A DNA stretch of 64,000 nt from contig JBJOMW010000012.1 of NCBI GenBank assembly GCA_046052145.1, positions 1 to 64,000 on the forward strand, read 5' to 3'. The DNA comes from Falsiroseomonas sp046052145. GTDB taxonomy: Bacteria > Pseudomonadota > Alphaproteobacteria > Acetobacterales > Acetobacteraceae. The notes beneath the pieces are model-generated. The model was not told the origin of the DNA. It saw nothing but the letters and a program-made list of their open reading frames with translations, and did not search any database. Positions 51,818 to 60,130 of this stretch are shown piece by piece. Within the stretch, counting starts at the first letter, position 1. Every line of letters begins with the position of its first letter. Both the position numbers and the translations under genes were made by a program.

Positions 51818-53041
51818 TCAGGCGGGCCAGGGGAAGACGGGGCGGGCGTCGGCGAAATCCGTCGGGAAGATCACCTTGATGTCGTTGTCGATCACCTGGG
51901 TGTTCACCGCCTGCGCCGCCTGGTTCTGGCCGTTCTCGAAGCGGGTCGGGCCATAGGGCATGATGTGGCTGTTGAAGCCGCCATCGGTGCGGCCCAGCGC
52001 CTCGATCAGCGCCACGCGGTCGGCGCGGCCGGCGCGCTCCAGCGCATTCGCCACCAGCATCACCGCCGAATAGTTCAGCGGCGTGTTGTAGAGCCAGAAG
52101 CGGTTCTGCGCCTCGACCTGCCGGCGGAGTTCCGCCGTCTTGGGCTTGCGCGGGTCGGCCCAGTGGTTGACGTCCATCACCAGATTCGCGGCCTGCGGGA
52201 ATTCGCGCACGAAGCGGAAGTTCGACGCCGCGCCGTTCAGCACGCAGTAGATGCCCTTCGGTCGGATGCGGCGCTGCTGCAGCGTCTGCGACAGCAGCAC
52301 GAATTCGGCGTAGTAGGAGCTCGGGATGATCAGGTCCGGGTTCAGCGCACGGATGCGCAGCGCGATGTTCGACATGTCGCGCGCCGGCGTCGGGTGGCTG
52401 ATCGTCTCCAGAATCTCGAAGCCGCGGCCCGGCAGCTCGTTCTGCATCAGCCGCGCCATGCCGGAGCCGAACAGCCCGTCTTCATGCACCACAACCACGG
52501 TGCGCGCCGGGCGGCCGGCGGCGTTGTTGAGCGTGACGAGGTTGTCGAGCGCCGCGCGAGTGACCGCGCCGAAGCCCGGGCCGAAGCGGAAGGTGTTGCG
52601 GAGCCCGCGCGTGACGATCTGGTCGGAGACGCCGACATCCACGATGTAGGGCAGGTCGTAGCGCGACGCCGCCTGGCTGGCCGCGAGGCAGATCGGGCTG
52701 GCGAAGCCGCCGACCACCGCCACCACGCCCTCGCCATGCATGCGCTCGACCTCGGCGGTGCCGCCTTCGGGGTTCGAGCGTGCGTCGCCGAACACCATCT
52801 GGATGCGGGCGCCGCCCAGCGCGCGGAGGCCGCCGGCGGCGTTGATCTCGTTGATCGCCAGCTCCGCGCCGAGGCGGCCATATTCGCCATCCTGCGCCAG
52901 CGCGCCGGTGACGGGCTGGAGGATGCCAAGACGGATGGGCGCGGGCTGCGCGCCGGCAATGCGCGGGGCCGCCAAGGGGGCGGTGAGCACGCCAGCGGCG
53001 CCGAGAAGCATGGCGCGCCGAGTTGGGGTCAGGGCGTTCAT
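51818..53041 (-). CDS. Branched-chain amino acid-type ABC transporter substrate-binding protein
   Basis: LivK-like periplasmic receptor, 407 residues, signal peptide with a double-Arg start (MNALTPTRRAMLLGAAGVL, cleavage near AGAQP). Landmarks: IRLGILQPVTGALAQDGEYGRLGAELAINEINAAGG (in part: GRLGAELAINEINAAGG), GVVAVVGGFASP, and the hinge strand near DLIIPSSYYAEFVLLSQTL. TRRAM near the N-terminus weakly resembles a Tat motif, but the h-region is ordinary. It is the first gene of the second catabolic operon; 53042-53345 upstream should contain its promoter. Confidence 0.93.
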   Translation of the reverse strand: MNALTPTRRAMLLGAAGVLTAPLAAPRIAGAQPAPIRLGILQPVTGALAQDGEYGRLGAELAINEINAAGGLRALGGARIQMVFGDARSNPEGGTAEVERMHGEGVVAVVGGFASPICLAASQAASRYDLPYIVDVGVSDQIVTRGLRNTFRFGPGFGAVTRAALDNLVTLNNAAGRPARTVVVVHEDGLFGSGMARLMQNELPGRGFEILETISHPTPARDMSNIALRIRALNPDLIIPSSYYAEFVLLSQTLQQRRIRPKGIYCVLNGAASNFRFVREFPQAANLVMDVNHWADPRKPKTAELRRQVEAQNRFWLYNTPLNYSAVMLVANALERAGRADRVALIEALGRTDGGFNSHIMPYGPTRFENGQNQAAQAVNTQVIDNDIKVIFPTDFADARPVFPWPA

Positions 53042-53345
53042 CGGTCGGTTTCTCCCTGGTCTTTGGCCATGCCTGCGCCGCGTGTCGGCGCCGGTCCGCC
53101 GCGACGCTATCTGCGCCGTGCCGGGCCGGGTGGCAATATGGTGTTCGCGGCGCGGGAAGCCCCCGCGGTTGGGGCGGTCCACCCCGCACCGGCGGCCAAG
53201 GATGCCCCCCCGACCGGCGCCCGCCTCAGCCCACCATTCGGCGGGCAAGGCACGCCGGAAAGATTGCGTGTAGCGCGTTGACGCGGCGGCGCCGCCCGCC
53301 TAACCCGGGGCCCAGGGAAGCTAGCCAACCGGGAGATGGAATCTC
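53042..53345. other. Divergent intergenic region
   Basis: This 304-bp gap between the Liv-type operon (leftward) and the small-protein gene (rightward) has no credible open reading frame of its own. For the rightward gene, TTGACG at 53278-53283 and TAACCC at 53301-53306, 17 bp apart, resemble a weak sigma-70 promoter with the start codon 40 bp downstream. GGGAGATGG at 53331 is a fair ribosome-binding site for it. I see no repeat or structured RNA here, only the short self-complementary GGCGGCGCCGCC near 53285. Confidence 0.35.
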
Positions 53346-53546
53346 ATGCGCGCGTTCGACGGCCAGTTCTCGGACAATCGTCCGATCCGCCGCTCGCCGC
53401 AGGAGAAGAAGCGGCTCCTGGCGGAGCTGAAGGAAACCCTCGCGAACCTGAAGCCGCAGGCCGCGCCCTCGCTGCGCAGCACCCTGGTCGCCCGTATCAA
53501 GGAGCTGGAGGCGGATCTGGCCAGCGCCCCGCCCCCGCGGCGCTGA
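53346..53546 (+). CDS. Small hypothetical protein, charged, helical
   Basis: 66-residue protein with no family I recognise. It starts MRAFDGQFSDNRPIRRS and is dominated by a Lys/Glu/Leu-rich segment (EKKRLLAELKETL, then RIKELEADLA) that looks like one long amphipathic helix, with a basic C-terminus PPPRR. Coding support: a ribosome-binding site GGGAGATGG upstream, an ATG start and amino-acid composition unlike random GC-rich frames. The gene ends 39 bp before the next transporter gene, with a hairpin between them. Confidence 0.6.
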   Translation: MRAFDGQFSDNRPIRRSPQEKKRLLAELKETLANLKPQAAPSLRSTLVARIKELEADLASAPPPRR

Positions 53547-53555
53547 CCCTTCCGT

Positions 53556-53582
53556 GCGAAGGCTCAGCGCCTTAGCCTTCGC
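53556..53582. promoter_or_regulatory. Hairpin directly before a start codon
   Basis: Perfect 9-bp stem GCGAAGGCT (53556-53564) and AGCCTTCGC (53574-53582) with a 9-base loop; the next ATG (53586) starts three bases after the stem. It can act as a transcription stop for the small gene upstream, but lacks a T-run, and the stem would also cover the upstream side of the transporter's start. No Shine-Dalgarno is seen between stem and ATG. Confidence 0.4.
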
Positions 53583-53585
53583 GCA

Positions 53586-54479
53586 ATGACCACATCAGCC
53601 CCACCGAGCAGGCCGGAGCCAGGCCGCGGCGATGCGCGCCGCGTGCTGTCCGGGATGGGGCTGATGGTGCTCTGCTGCTTGCTCTTCGCCGGCATGAACG
53701 CCTGCTTCCGCGCGGCCATGCAGGAAGGGCTGCCGGTTGCCCTGATGCCCTTTGCGCGCGGTGTCGTCACCGTGCTGGTGCTGCTGCCTTGGCTGCTGCG
53801 CGGCGGCTGGCGGACGCTGCCGACACGTCGGCCCGGGCTGCACCTGTTCCGCTGCGCGGCCGGCGTCGGCGGCTTCTACATCGGGATGCTCGCCATCCTC
53901 TGGCTGCCCTTTGCCGATGCGGTGGCAATCATGCATGCGCGGCCGCTTTGGGCGCTGCCGCTGGCCTTCCTGATCCTCGGCGAGCGCATCGGCTGGGACC
54001 GGGCCGTCGCGGCCGCCATCGGCTTCGCGGGTGTGCTGATCATCGTCAATCCGGGCGGCGAGGTCTCTGCCGGGACGCTGATGGCGCTGATGGGCGGTGT
54101 CACAGGCGCCCTGGTGCTGATCGCCATCAAGATGCTGTCCAGCACCGAGCCGCCCTCACGCGTGGTGGCGATCTATGCGCTGGTGACGGTCGCGGTCTAC
54201 GGTCCGATCGTCGCCTTCGTCTGGGTGACACCGTCCTGGACCGCGGCGGGGCTGCTGCTGGCTGGGTCGCTGATGGCACTGCTCGGCGATTTCATGGCGT
54301 CCTGGGCCGTGCGGCGGGCGCCTGTCGCCCTGCTCGCCCCCATGGAATATGCGCAGATCCCGGCCTCGGCCCTGCTCGGCCTCGCCTTCTTCGCCGAGGC
54401 GCCGGGCTGGGCGCTGCTGTGGGGCACGCTGCTGATGGTCGCAGCAACCCTTTATCTGGCGCGCAGCGCAGGGCGCTGA
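53586..54479 (+). CDS. EamA/DMT-family transporter
   Basis: 297-residue inner-membrane protein with about ten helices in two EamA repeats (about 20-150 and 160-290). Segments such as GLMVLCCLLFAGMNACFRAAM, FADAVAIMHARPLWALPLAFLILGERIGWDR (in part: PLAFLILGERIGW) and PVALLAPMEYAQIPASALLG are typical of the RhaT/EamA group. The transported metabolite is unknown. Distinct from the other DMT member at 10317-11255, and the two share little outside the family motifs. ATG at 53586; stop 42 bp before the convergent Bug-protein stop. Confidence 0.9.
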   Translation: MTTSAPPSRPEPGRGDARRVLSGMGLMVLCCLLFAGMNACFRAAMQEGLPVALMPFARGVVTVLVLLPWLLRGGWRTLPTRRPGLHLFRCAAGVGGFYIGMLAILWLPFADAVAIMHARPLWALPLAFLILGERIGWDRAVAAAIGFAGVLIIVNPGGEVSAGTLMALMGGVTGALVLIAIKMLSSTEPPSRVVAIYALVTVAVYGPIVAFVWVTPSWTAAGLLLAGSLMALLGDFMASWAVRRAPVALLAPMEYAQIPASALLGLAFFAEAPGWALLWGTLLMVAATLYLARSAGR

Positions 54480-54521
54480 CGGTAGGGGCGGCGGCGCCGA
54501 AGCCCGCCGCCCCTCCGGCCA

Positions 54522-55505
54522 TCAATCGGCGCTGACGTTGTTGTCGCGGATCACCGAGCGCCAACGCGCGACCTCGCGGCCGACGAAGGCGGTGGTGAAG
54601 GCGGGGTCCATATTCGTCGCCTCGAAGCCCATCTGGCCCATGCGCTCGCGCATATCCGCCGTCTCGAGCACGGCCTTGATCTCGGCGTTCCAGCGCGCCG
54701 CGATCGGCTGCGGCACCCCGGCCGGGGTGCAGAAGCCGAACCAGTTCACGCCCTCCGCGGCGCCGAGCCCGAGCTCGCCGAAATGCGGCACGTCGGGCAG
54801 CGCGGGCGAGCGTCCCGCGCCGCTGACGGCCAGCGCGCGAAGGCGACCGGCGCGGATATGGCCGATCGCCGCCGGCAACGTCTCGATGATGGAGGGCACG
54901 ACGCCCGCCAGCACATCGGTCAGCGCGGGGCCCGCGCCGCGATAGGGCACGAAGGTGAACTCCACGCGCGCCACGCGCTGGAACTGCACACCGATCAGGT
55001 GCGAGGCGGTGCCATTGCCGCCATAGGCCATGCCGATGGCACCAGCCCGCGCGCGACCTGCGGTCAGCAACTCCTCCAGCGTGCGGGCCGGGTGGTTGGC
55101 GGCCACCGCGACCACCATGGGCAGCGAGCCGAACAGGCCGATATGGGTGAAATCCGTCACCGCATCATAGGTGACGTTCGGGAACAGCGTCGGGCTCGTC
55201 CCATGCGGGGCGAAGTTCGACATCATGACCATGTGCGCGTCGCCGCGCGCCTTGGCGACCAGGTCCGCCGCCAGCGTGCCGCCCGCGCCGGCCCGGTTCT
55301 CCACCACCACGCCCTGGCCGAGCCGCGGGGCCAGCCGCTCCGCCATCAGGCGGGAGAGGATGTCGGCGGTGCCCGCCGGGGGAAAGGGGACGATCCAGCG
55401 GATCGGGCGCTCAGGCCAGTTGCCCTGGGCGCGCGCAGGCAGCGCGGCGGCGGCCAGGGCAAGGCCAGCAAGCCCGCGCCGCGTCAGGTGGGTCGGACGA
55501 TTCAT
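54522..55505 (-). CDS. Bug (TctC-like) periplasmic solute-binding protein
   Basis: 327-residue receptor, signal peptide ending near LPARAQG. Canonical Bug features: WPERPIRWIVPFPPAGTADILSRLMAERLAPRLG (in part: VPFPPAGTADILSR), VENRAGAGGTLAADLVA, PHGTSPTLFPN, and LPDVPHFGELGL. The family binds carboxylates and amides. No TctA/TctB permease is present. ATG at 55505 has GGGAGAGAA eight bases upstream. The 292-bp gap 55506-55797 towards the divergent NMT1-like gene contains an AT-rich patch at 55553-55571 and no confident promoter. Confidence 0.92.
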   Translation of the reverse strand: MNRPTHLTRRGLAGLALAAAALPARAQGNWPERPIRWIVPFPPAGTADILSRLMAERLAPRLGQGVVVENRAGAGGTLAADLVAKARGDAHMVMMSNFAPHGTSPTLFPNVTYDAVTDFTHIGLFGSLPMVVAVAANHPARTLEELLTAGRARAGAIGMAYGGNGTASHLIGVQFQRVARVEFTFVPYRGAGPALTDVLAGVVPSIIETLPAAIGHIRAGRLRALAVSGAGRSPALPDVPHFGELGLGAAEGVNWFGFCTPAGVPQPIAARWNAEIKAVLETADMRERMGQMGFEATNMDPAFTTAFVGREVARWRSVIRDNNVSAD

Positions 55506-55797
55506 GAGGGTTCTCTCCCGTGCGCGGCCCCGGTCCGCCGCTTCACAGATGACATAGGCATAATCATTGCGTCGCGCGAGCCCGGTATGAGAGCCTTCTT
55601 CATCGGACGACCAACCGACCGTGCCCAGACGGAGGTGGTCTGCCCGCCGAAAGAGCACGTCATGCCCGTAACCGCGGCACGGCTGGGTTTCTTGCCCCTG
55701 GCCCGCCCGGCCGAGTTCTGCCTGTTGCCGGCCATCTGTGCCGGCCGTGCCCAGTGACCAACCGACCACGACCCCTCCGAGGAAGAAGGACGACACT

Positions 55798-56820
55798 GTG
55801 ACCATCCGACGCCGTCACCTGATCGCCGCCATGGGCGGCACCGCCTTGGCGCTGCCCACGCTCCGCACCGCGCAGGCACAGACCGCCGTGCGCTTCACGC
55901 TCGACTGGGCGCTGCAGGGCAACCACGCCATGTGGGCGCTGGCCGAGGATCGCGGCATCTACCGCCAGCAGCAGCTCGCGGTGCGCATGGACCGTGGCTT
56001 CGGCTCCGGCGATGCGCTGGTGAAGGTGGGCTCGGGCGCCTACGACATCGGCTTCGCGGATTTCTCCGGCGCGGTGAAGTTCAACGCCGAAAACCCGCAG
56101 AACCGGCTGGTGATGCTCTACCCGGTCTTCGACCGCACGGCGGCCGCCATCGTCACGCTGCGCGGGCGCAACATCAACCGGCCGCAGGATGTTGCCGGCC
56201 GAAACCTCGGCGCGCCGGAAGGCGAAGGCTCGCGGCTGCTCTTCCCGGCCTTCGCGCGCGTGGCGGGCATCAACCCCGCCTCTGTCCGCTGGACATCGAT
56301 GGCGGCCAATCTGCGCGACACCATGCTGCGCACGGCGCAGGTGGATGCGGTGACGGGCTTCCTGTTCACCGTCCATTTCAACCTGGTCGGCCTCGGCATC
56401 CCCGAGGACCAGATCCTCAGCTGGCCCTATGCCGAGCATGGCCTCGACCTCTACGGCTCCGGCGTCTTCGCCCGCGCCGAATGGATCGAGCGGAATCCGG
56501 AGACGGCGGCGCGCTTCGTGAAATCCTCGATCGACGGGCTGAAGCTGCTGCTGAACGACATCCCCGGCGGCATGGCCGCGCTGAAGCGTCGCGAGCCGCT
56601 GTTCGATGAGGCGCTGGAAGCCCGCCGCTTCGCCATGACGCGCGACCGCGCCATGCTGACGCCGAACAGCCGCGCCAATGGCCTCGGCCATCTCGACATG
56701 GCGCGCGCGCGCCAGCTGGTGGAGGTGAACGCGGAGGCGCTGGGTGTCGCCAACCCGCCGACGGCCGAAAGCATGTTCACCGACCGCTTCCTGCCGCCGC
56801 GTAGCGAGCGCATGATCTGA
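55798..56820 (+). CDS. NMT1/THI5-like ABC substrate-binding protein
   Basis: 340-residue periplasmic receptor related to the ThiY/SsuA group, with signal peptide VTIRRRHLIAAMGGTALALPTLRTAQAQ. VRFTLDWALQGNHAMWALAEDRGIY is the family signature (in part: TLDWALQGNHAMWALA), then GSGDALVKVGSGAYDIGFADFSG. Relatives bind pyrimidine precursors of thiamine, taurine, nitrate or sulfonates. No permease or ATPase is adjacent. Start is GTG at 55798 with a purine-rich GGAAGAAGGA about eight bases upstream; an ATG at 55738 would extend the leader with non-signal sequence. An amidohydrolase gene follows and may share its ligand. Confidence 0.85.
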   Translation: MTIRRRHLIAAMGGTALALPTLRTAQAQTAVRFTLDWALQGNHAMWALAEDRGIYRQQQLAVRMDRGFGSGDALVKVGSGAYDIGFADFSGAVKFNAENPQNRLVMLYPVFDRTAAAIVTLRGRNINRPQDVAGRNLGAPEGEGSRLLFPAFARVAGINPASVRWTSMAANLRDTMLRTAQVDAVTGFLFTVHFNLVGLGIPEDQILSWPYAEHGLDLYGSGVFARAEWIERNPETAARFVKSSIDGLKLLLNDIPGGMAALKRREPLFDEALEARRFAMTRDRAMLTPNSRANGLGHLDMARARQLVEVNAEALGVANPPTAESMFTDRFLPPRSERMI

Positions 56821-56831
56821 CGATCCGCTCT

Positions 56832-56859
56832 CCCTCCCCCGCTCTCGCGCGGGGGAGGG
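56832..56859. repeat. GC-rich palindrome between NMT1-like and amidohydrolase genes
   Basis: Perfect 11-bp inverted repeat: arm 56832-56842, loop TCTCGC, arm 56849-56859. The arms are C-rich and G-rich (CCCTCCCCCGC). No T-run follows, so simple rho-independent termination is not supported. It resembles other intergenic palindromes of the window (16863 and 60294) in having a CCCTCCC core. Confidence 0.5.
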
Positions 56860-56906
56860 TCCGGGCGGGCAACGACGCTGGCCCGCCTGCCGGAGAGACC
56901 AACGCC

Positions 56907-58400
56907 ATGTCCAAGCAGCTTCTGACCGGCGCGCGGGTGCTCGCGCCCGATGCGCTCTCCGCGCCCTTCGCCGAGGTGCTGGTCGAAGATGGGCGCATCG
57001 CTGCCCTGCTCCCGCCCGGCACGCAGGTCGCGGATGCGAAGCCCTTCGACGCCACGGACCGGCTGATCATCCCGGGCCTCGTCAATGGGCATACCCATGG
57101 CCATGGCGGGCTGGCCAAGGGCGCGGGCGACAAATGGGACCTCGCGCTGCTCCTGGCGCACGCCCCCTGGGTCGGCGGTGGGCGGAACCTCGACGACAAG
57201 CGGCTATCCACGACCCTCACCGCGGTCGAGATGCTGAAGAAGGGCTGCACCGCCGCCTTCGACATGCCGGCCGAATTCCCCTGCCCCACCGTGGACGGGC
57301 TGGATGCGATGGCGGAGGCCTATGCGACGGTCGGGCTTCGCGCGGTCATCGCGCCGATGGTCGCGGACCTGACCTTCTTCCAGGCCACACCCGGCCTGCT
57401 CGACGCCCTGCCCGAGCCGCACCGCGCCCGGGCCGCCGCGATGCGCATGGCCCGCGCCGAGGACAGCCTGGCCGCGATCGGCACGGCGGCGCAGTCCTGG
57501 TCGCATGGGCGGCGCAACATCCGGCTCGGCTGCGCGCCGACCATCCCGCTGCACGCGACCGACGCCTTCATGCAGGGCTGCCGCCGGCTTTCGGCCGAAT
57601 ACGGGCTGCGGATGCAGACCCATGTGGCGGAAGCGCGCTACCAGGCCGCGGGCGGGGAGATGCGCTATGGCGGGGCGACGCTGCTTGAGCACATGGACCG
57701 GCTCGGACTGGTCGGCCCCTGGTTTAGCGTCGCGCATGGCGTGTGGCTGACAGAATCCGACCTCGATCTGCTGGCCCAGCGGGGCGCGGGCATTTCGCAC
57801 AATCCGGGCGCCAATATGCGCCTTGCCTCCGGCATCGCGCCGGTGCGGGCTGCGCTGCGCGCCGGTGTCACGGTCGGCATCGGCACGGATGGCTCCTCCT
57901 CCTCCGACAACCAGAACATGTTCGAGGCAATGCGGCTTGCTGCCTTCGCCTCCCGCCTCTGGGATGATGCGACGGAAGAGGATTGGCTCGGCACGGCCGA
58001 GACAGTGCAGCTTGCGACCGTCGGTTCCTCGCATCTCGTCGGGCATGACGAGGGCGGCAGTATCGCGCCGGGCAAGGCGGCCGACCTCGTGCTGCTGGAC
58101 CTGACCCATGTGAACTGGGCGCCGCTGAACGACGCGGCCAACCAGCTGGTCTGGACCGAGGATGGCAGCGCAGTGACGGATGTCATGGTCGCCGGCGCCT
58201 GGAAGCTGCGCGACCGCAAGGTGCTCGGGCTGGATGAGCGGAAGCTCGCGCAGGAGGCCGCAGCGGCGGCGGAGCGGCTGCGCGGGGCGAATGCCGAGGT
58301 GAAGGCGTGGTGCCACGAGGTCGCGCCCTTCGTCGCCTGCCATTGCCGGGCGCTTTCGAAGGGCTGGACACGCTCGAAGCGGTTGCTGAAGGCGGAGTGA
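56907..58400 (+). CDS. Amidohydrolase of the TrzA/AtzA/SAH-deaminase group
   Basis: 497-residue metal-dependent hydrolase. Landmarks: IIPGLVNGHTHGHGG near residue 60, MQTHVAEARYQ near 235, SVAHGVWLTESD near 275, and IGTDGSSSSDNQNMFE near 330. Strand-1 HxH is intact. Members deaminate adenosine-like nucleosides, guanine or triazines, and also hydrolyse other C-N or C-halogen bonds; there is no way to choose here. It differs from the family member at 30386 and is not inside an importer operon, but the NMT1-like receptor sits 86 bp upstream and a PhnD-like receptor 90 bp downstream. ATG at 56907 follows a weak GGAGAG site. Confidence 0.88.
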   Translation: MSKQLLTGARVLAPDALSAPFAEVLVEDGRIAALLPPGTQVADAKPFDATDRLIIPGLVNGHTHGHGGLAKGAGDKWDLALLLAHAPWVGGGRNLDDKRLSTTLTAVEMLKKGCTAAFDMPAEFPCPTVDGLDAMAEAYATVGLRAVIAPMVADLTFFQATPGLLDALPEPHRARAAAMRMARAEDSLAAIGTAAQSWSHGRRNIRLGCAPTIPLHATDAFMQGCRRLSAEYGLRMQTHVAEARYQAAGGEMRYGGATLLEHMDRLGLVGPWFSVAHGVWLTESDLDLLAQRGAGISHNPGANMRLASGIAPVRAALRAGVTVGIGTDGSSSSDNQNMFEAMRLAAFASRLWDDATEEDWLGTAETVQLATVGSSHLVGHDEGGSIAPGKAADLVLLDLTHVNWAPLNDAANQLVWTEDGSAVTDVMVAGAWKLRDRKVLGLDERKLAQEAAAAAERLRGANAEVKAWCHEVAPFVACHCRALSKGWTRSKRLLKAE

Positions 58401-58490
58401 ACCGCCGCGCGCCGCCCTGGTGAAACCCGGGTGGCGCGCGGTAGGATGGCGCGAACCATTCCTTCCGAACCATCCTCGCCGGAGCGTCCG

Positions 58491-59459
58491 ATGCCCATCC
58501 TGCGCCGATCCCTGCTTGCCACCGCCCTACTCGCCCCGGCCGCTGCCCGGGCCCAGGTCCAGGCCGCCCAGCATCCGATGCCGGAACGCGGCCGCCGCGC
58601 CTGGGCGCAGCAGATCCCGCAGCTGCGCATCGGCATCCTGGGCGGCGAGAACGAAGCCGACCGCCAGGCCCGCTACGGCGGCTATGGCCGCCTGCTGGAG
58701 GAGACCTTCGGCATTCCCGTTCGCCTCTTCCAGGCATCCGACTATTCGGGCGTGGTGCAGGCCTTCGCCGGGCGGCACATCGAAATGGCGAGCATGTCGC
58801 CTGCCGCCTACGCTGCCGCCTGGATGGAATCCAACGGCAATGTCGAGCCCTTCCTGGTCACGCAGGAGCGCGATGGCAGCACCAGCTACATCGCGGTGAT
58901 GTATGTCCGCGCCGATTCAGGAATCACGAGCCTCGAGCAGATGCGGGGCCGGTCCATGGCCTGGGCAGATCCGAACAGCGCCTCGGGCTACCTGATTCCG
59001 CGCGCGGCGCTGCGCCAGGCGGGCATCAACCCGGAAAGCTATTTCGGCCGTACCGGCTTCGCGGGCGGGCATGAGCAGGCGATCGTCGCGGTGCTCGGCC
59101 GACAGTTCGAGGCGGGCGTCACCTGGGCGTCGGGCATCGGTGAGGAAAGCGAGGGCTTCTCTCGCGGGATGCTGCGCGCGACAGCCGAGAAGGGCCTGCT
59201 CAACATGCGCGACATCCGCATCATCTGGCGTTCGGGCCCGATCCAGAACGGGCCGCTGGTGGTGCGCAAGGACGCCCCGCAGGCCTTCAAGGACGATATG
59301 CGCGCCTTCCACCTGGCCCTGCCGAGCTCGCACTCCGACATCCACCGCGCGGTCGAGCGCGGCACGACGATCGGCTGGGTGCCGACGCGCCACGAGGATT
59401 ACGAGCTTTTCGTGCAAATGCGCCGCGAGGAGGCGCAGCAGCGCCGCCAGCGGAACTAG
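58491..59459 (+). CDS. PhnD-like phosphonate-type ABC substrate-binding protein
   Basis: 322-residue periplasmic receptor with signal peptide MPILRRSLLATALLAPAAARAQ. Family features: LRIGILGGENEADRQARYGGYGRLLEETFGIPVRLFQ (in part: GILGGENEADR), YSGVVQAFAGRHIEMASMSPAAYAAA, SITSLEQMRGRSMAWADPNSASGYLIPR (in part: MAWADPNSASGYLIPR) and QAFKDDMRAFHLALP. SASG is the phosph(on)ate-loop pattern of PhnD. No phnC/phnE, no C-P lyase. Start is ATG at 58491, with GGAG seven bases upstream; an ATG at 58431 would put a long tail before the signal peptide. Confidence 0.88.
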   Translation: MPILRRSLLATALLAPAAARAQVQAAQHPMPERGRRAWAQQIPQLRIGILGGENEADRQARYGGYGRLLEETFGIPVRLFQASDYSGVVQAFAGRHIEMASMSPAAYAAAWMESNGNVEPFLVTQERDGSTSYIAVMYVRADSGITSLEQMRGRSMAWADPNSASGYLIPRAALRQAGINPESYFGRTGFAGGHEQAIVAVLGRQFEAGVTWASGIGEESEGFSRGMLRATAEKGLLNMRDIRIIWRSGPIQNGPLVVRKDAPQAFKDDMRAFHLALPSSHSDIHRAVERGTTIGWVPTRHEDYELFVQMRREEAQQRRQRN

Positions 59460-59529
59460 CTTTCGCTGCGTCTTGTCCGCCCCCTCCCGCCGTCGCAGAA
59501 GGCGGCGGGGCTGAAGAGGGCCGGGACCG

Positions 59530-60111
59530 GTGGACGCCGCCATCCTTGAGGAGTTGCGCCGGCGCTACGCGGAACCGCATCGGCGCCTGCATGGTTGGGC
59601 GCATGTCGCACGCATGCTGGCCGAGACGGAGGAGATCGCGGCCGCCATCGCCGATCGCCCGGCCTTCATCCTGGCCGTCCTGTTCCAGCGCGCCGTCTTC
59701 GACCGAGCCCGCCCCGATGGCGCGGAGCGCAGCATCGCGCTGATGCGCGAACTCGCCGGGCCGCTGCTGCCGCACACACGCCTGGCACGCGCGGCTTCGC
59801 TGGTCTCGGCGCTGGCCAGCCAGGACCTGCCGGAGACGCAGGATGCCTCGCTGCGTGGCGATGCTGCGCTGCTGCTCGACATGGACCGCGCGCCCCTAGG
59901 CGCAGGGCCGGCCGCCTTCGACGCGCATGCCGCCGCGCACCGAGCCGAGTACACCCACATGAAGGACGACACCTACGCCGCCGGCCGCGCCGCGGAGCTG
60001 CGCCTGCTGCTGTGGCGCGACCGCCTCTACCACACGGACCGCTACTTCCTTGCCCATGAACGCCAGGCCCGCCGCAACATCACGGGACTGCTCGCGCGAC
60101 TGGAGGCGTGA
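59530..60111 (+). CDS. HD-superfamily-related protein with degenerate HD dyad
   Basis: 193-residue member of the COG4339 predicted metal-dependent phosphohydrolases. RRLHGWAHVARML (His21, His25), LLLDMDRAPLG, EYTHMKDDTYAAGR and AHERQARRNI match the family frame. The metal HD site is lost: the family FHD reads F52-Q53-R54 in AVLFQRAVFD, and the downstream acidic part DNExS is degenerate (GAERS). So the protein is unlikely to bind the usual metal pair. Start is GTG at 59530; no in-frame ATG fits. Function unknown. Confidence 0.7.
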   Translation: MDAAILEELRRRYAEPHRRLHGWAHVARMLAETEEIAAAIADRPAFILAVLFQRAVFDRARPDGAERSIALMRELAGPLLPHTRLARAASLVSALASQDLPETQDASLRGDAALLLDMDRAPLGAGPAAFDAHAAAHRAEYTHMKDDTYAAGRAAELRLLLWRDRLYHTDRYFLAHERQARRNITGLLARLEA

Positions 60112-60130
60112 GCGGGCGCTGCGTGGCCTC

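Noticed and set aside
51818..53041. Tat signal in the Liv-type receptor
   Set aside because: The TRRAM start has two arginines but not the full S-R-R-x-F-L-K pattern, and the hydrophobic region is typical of Sec signals.
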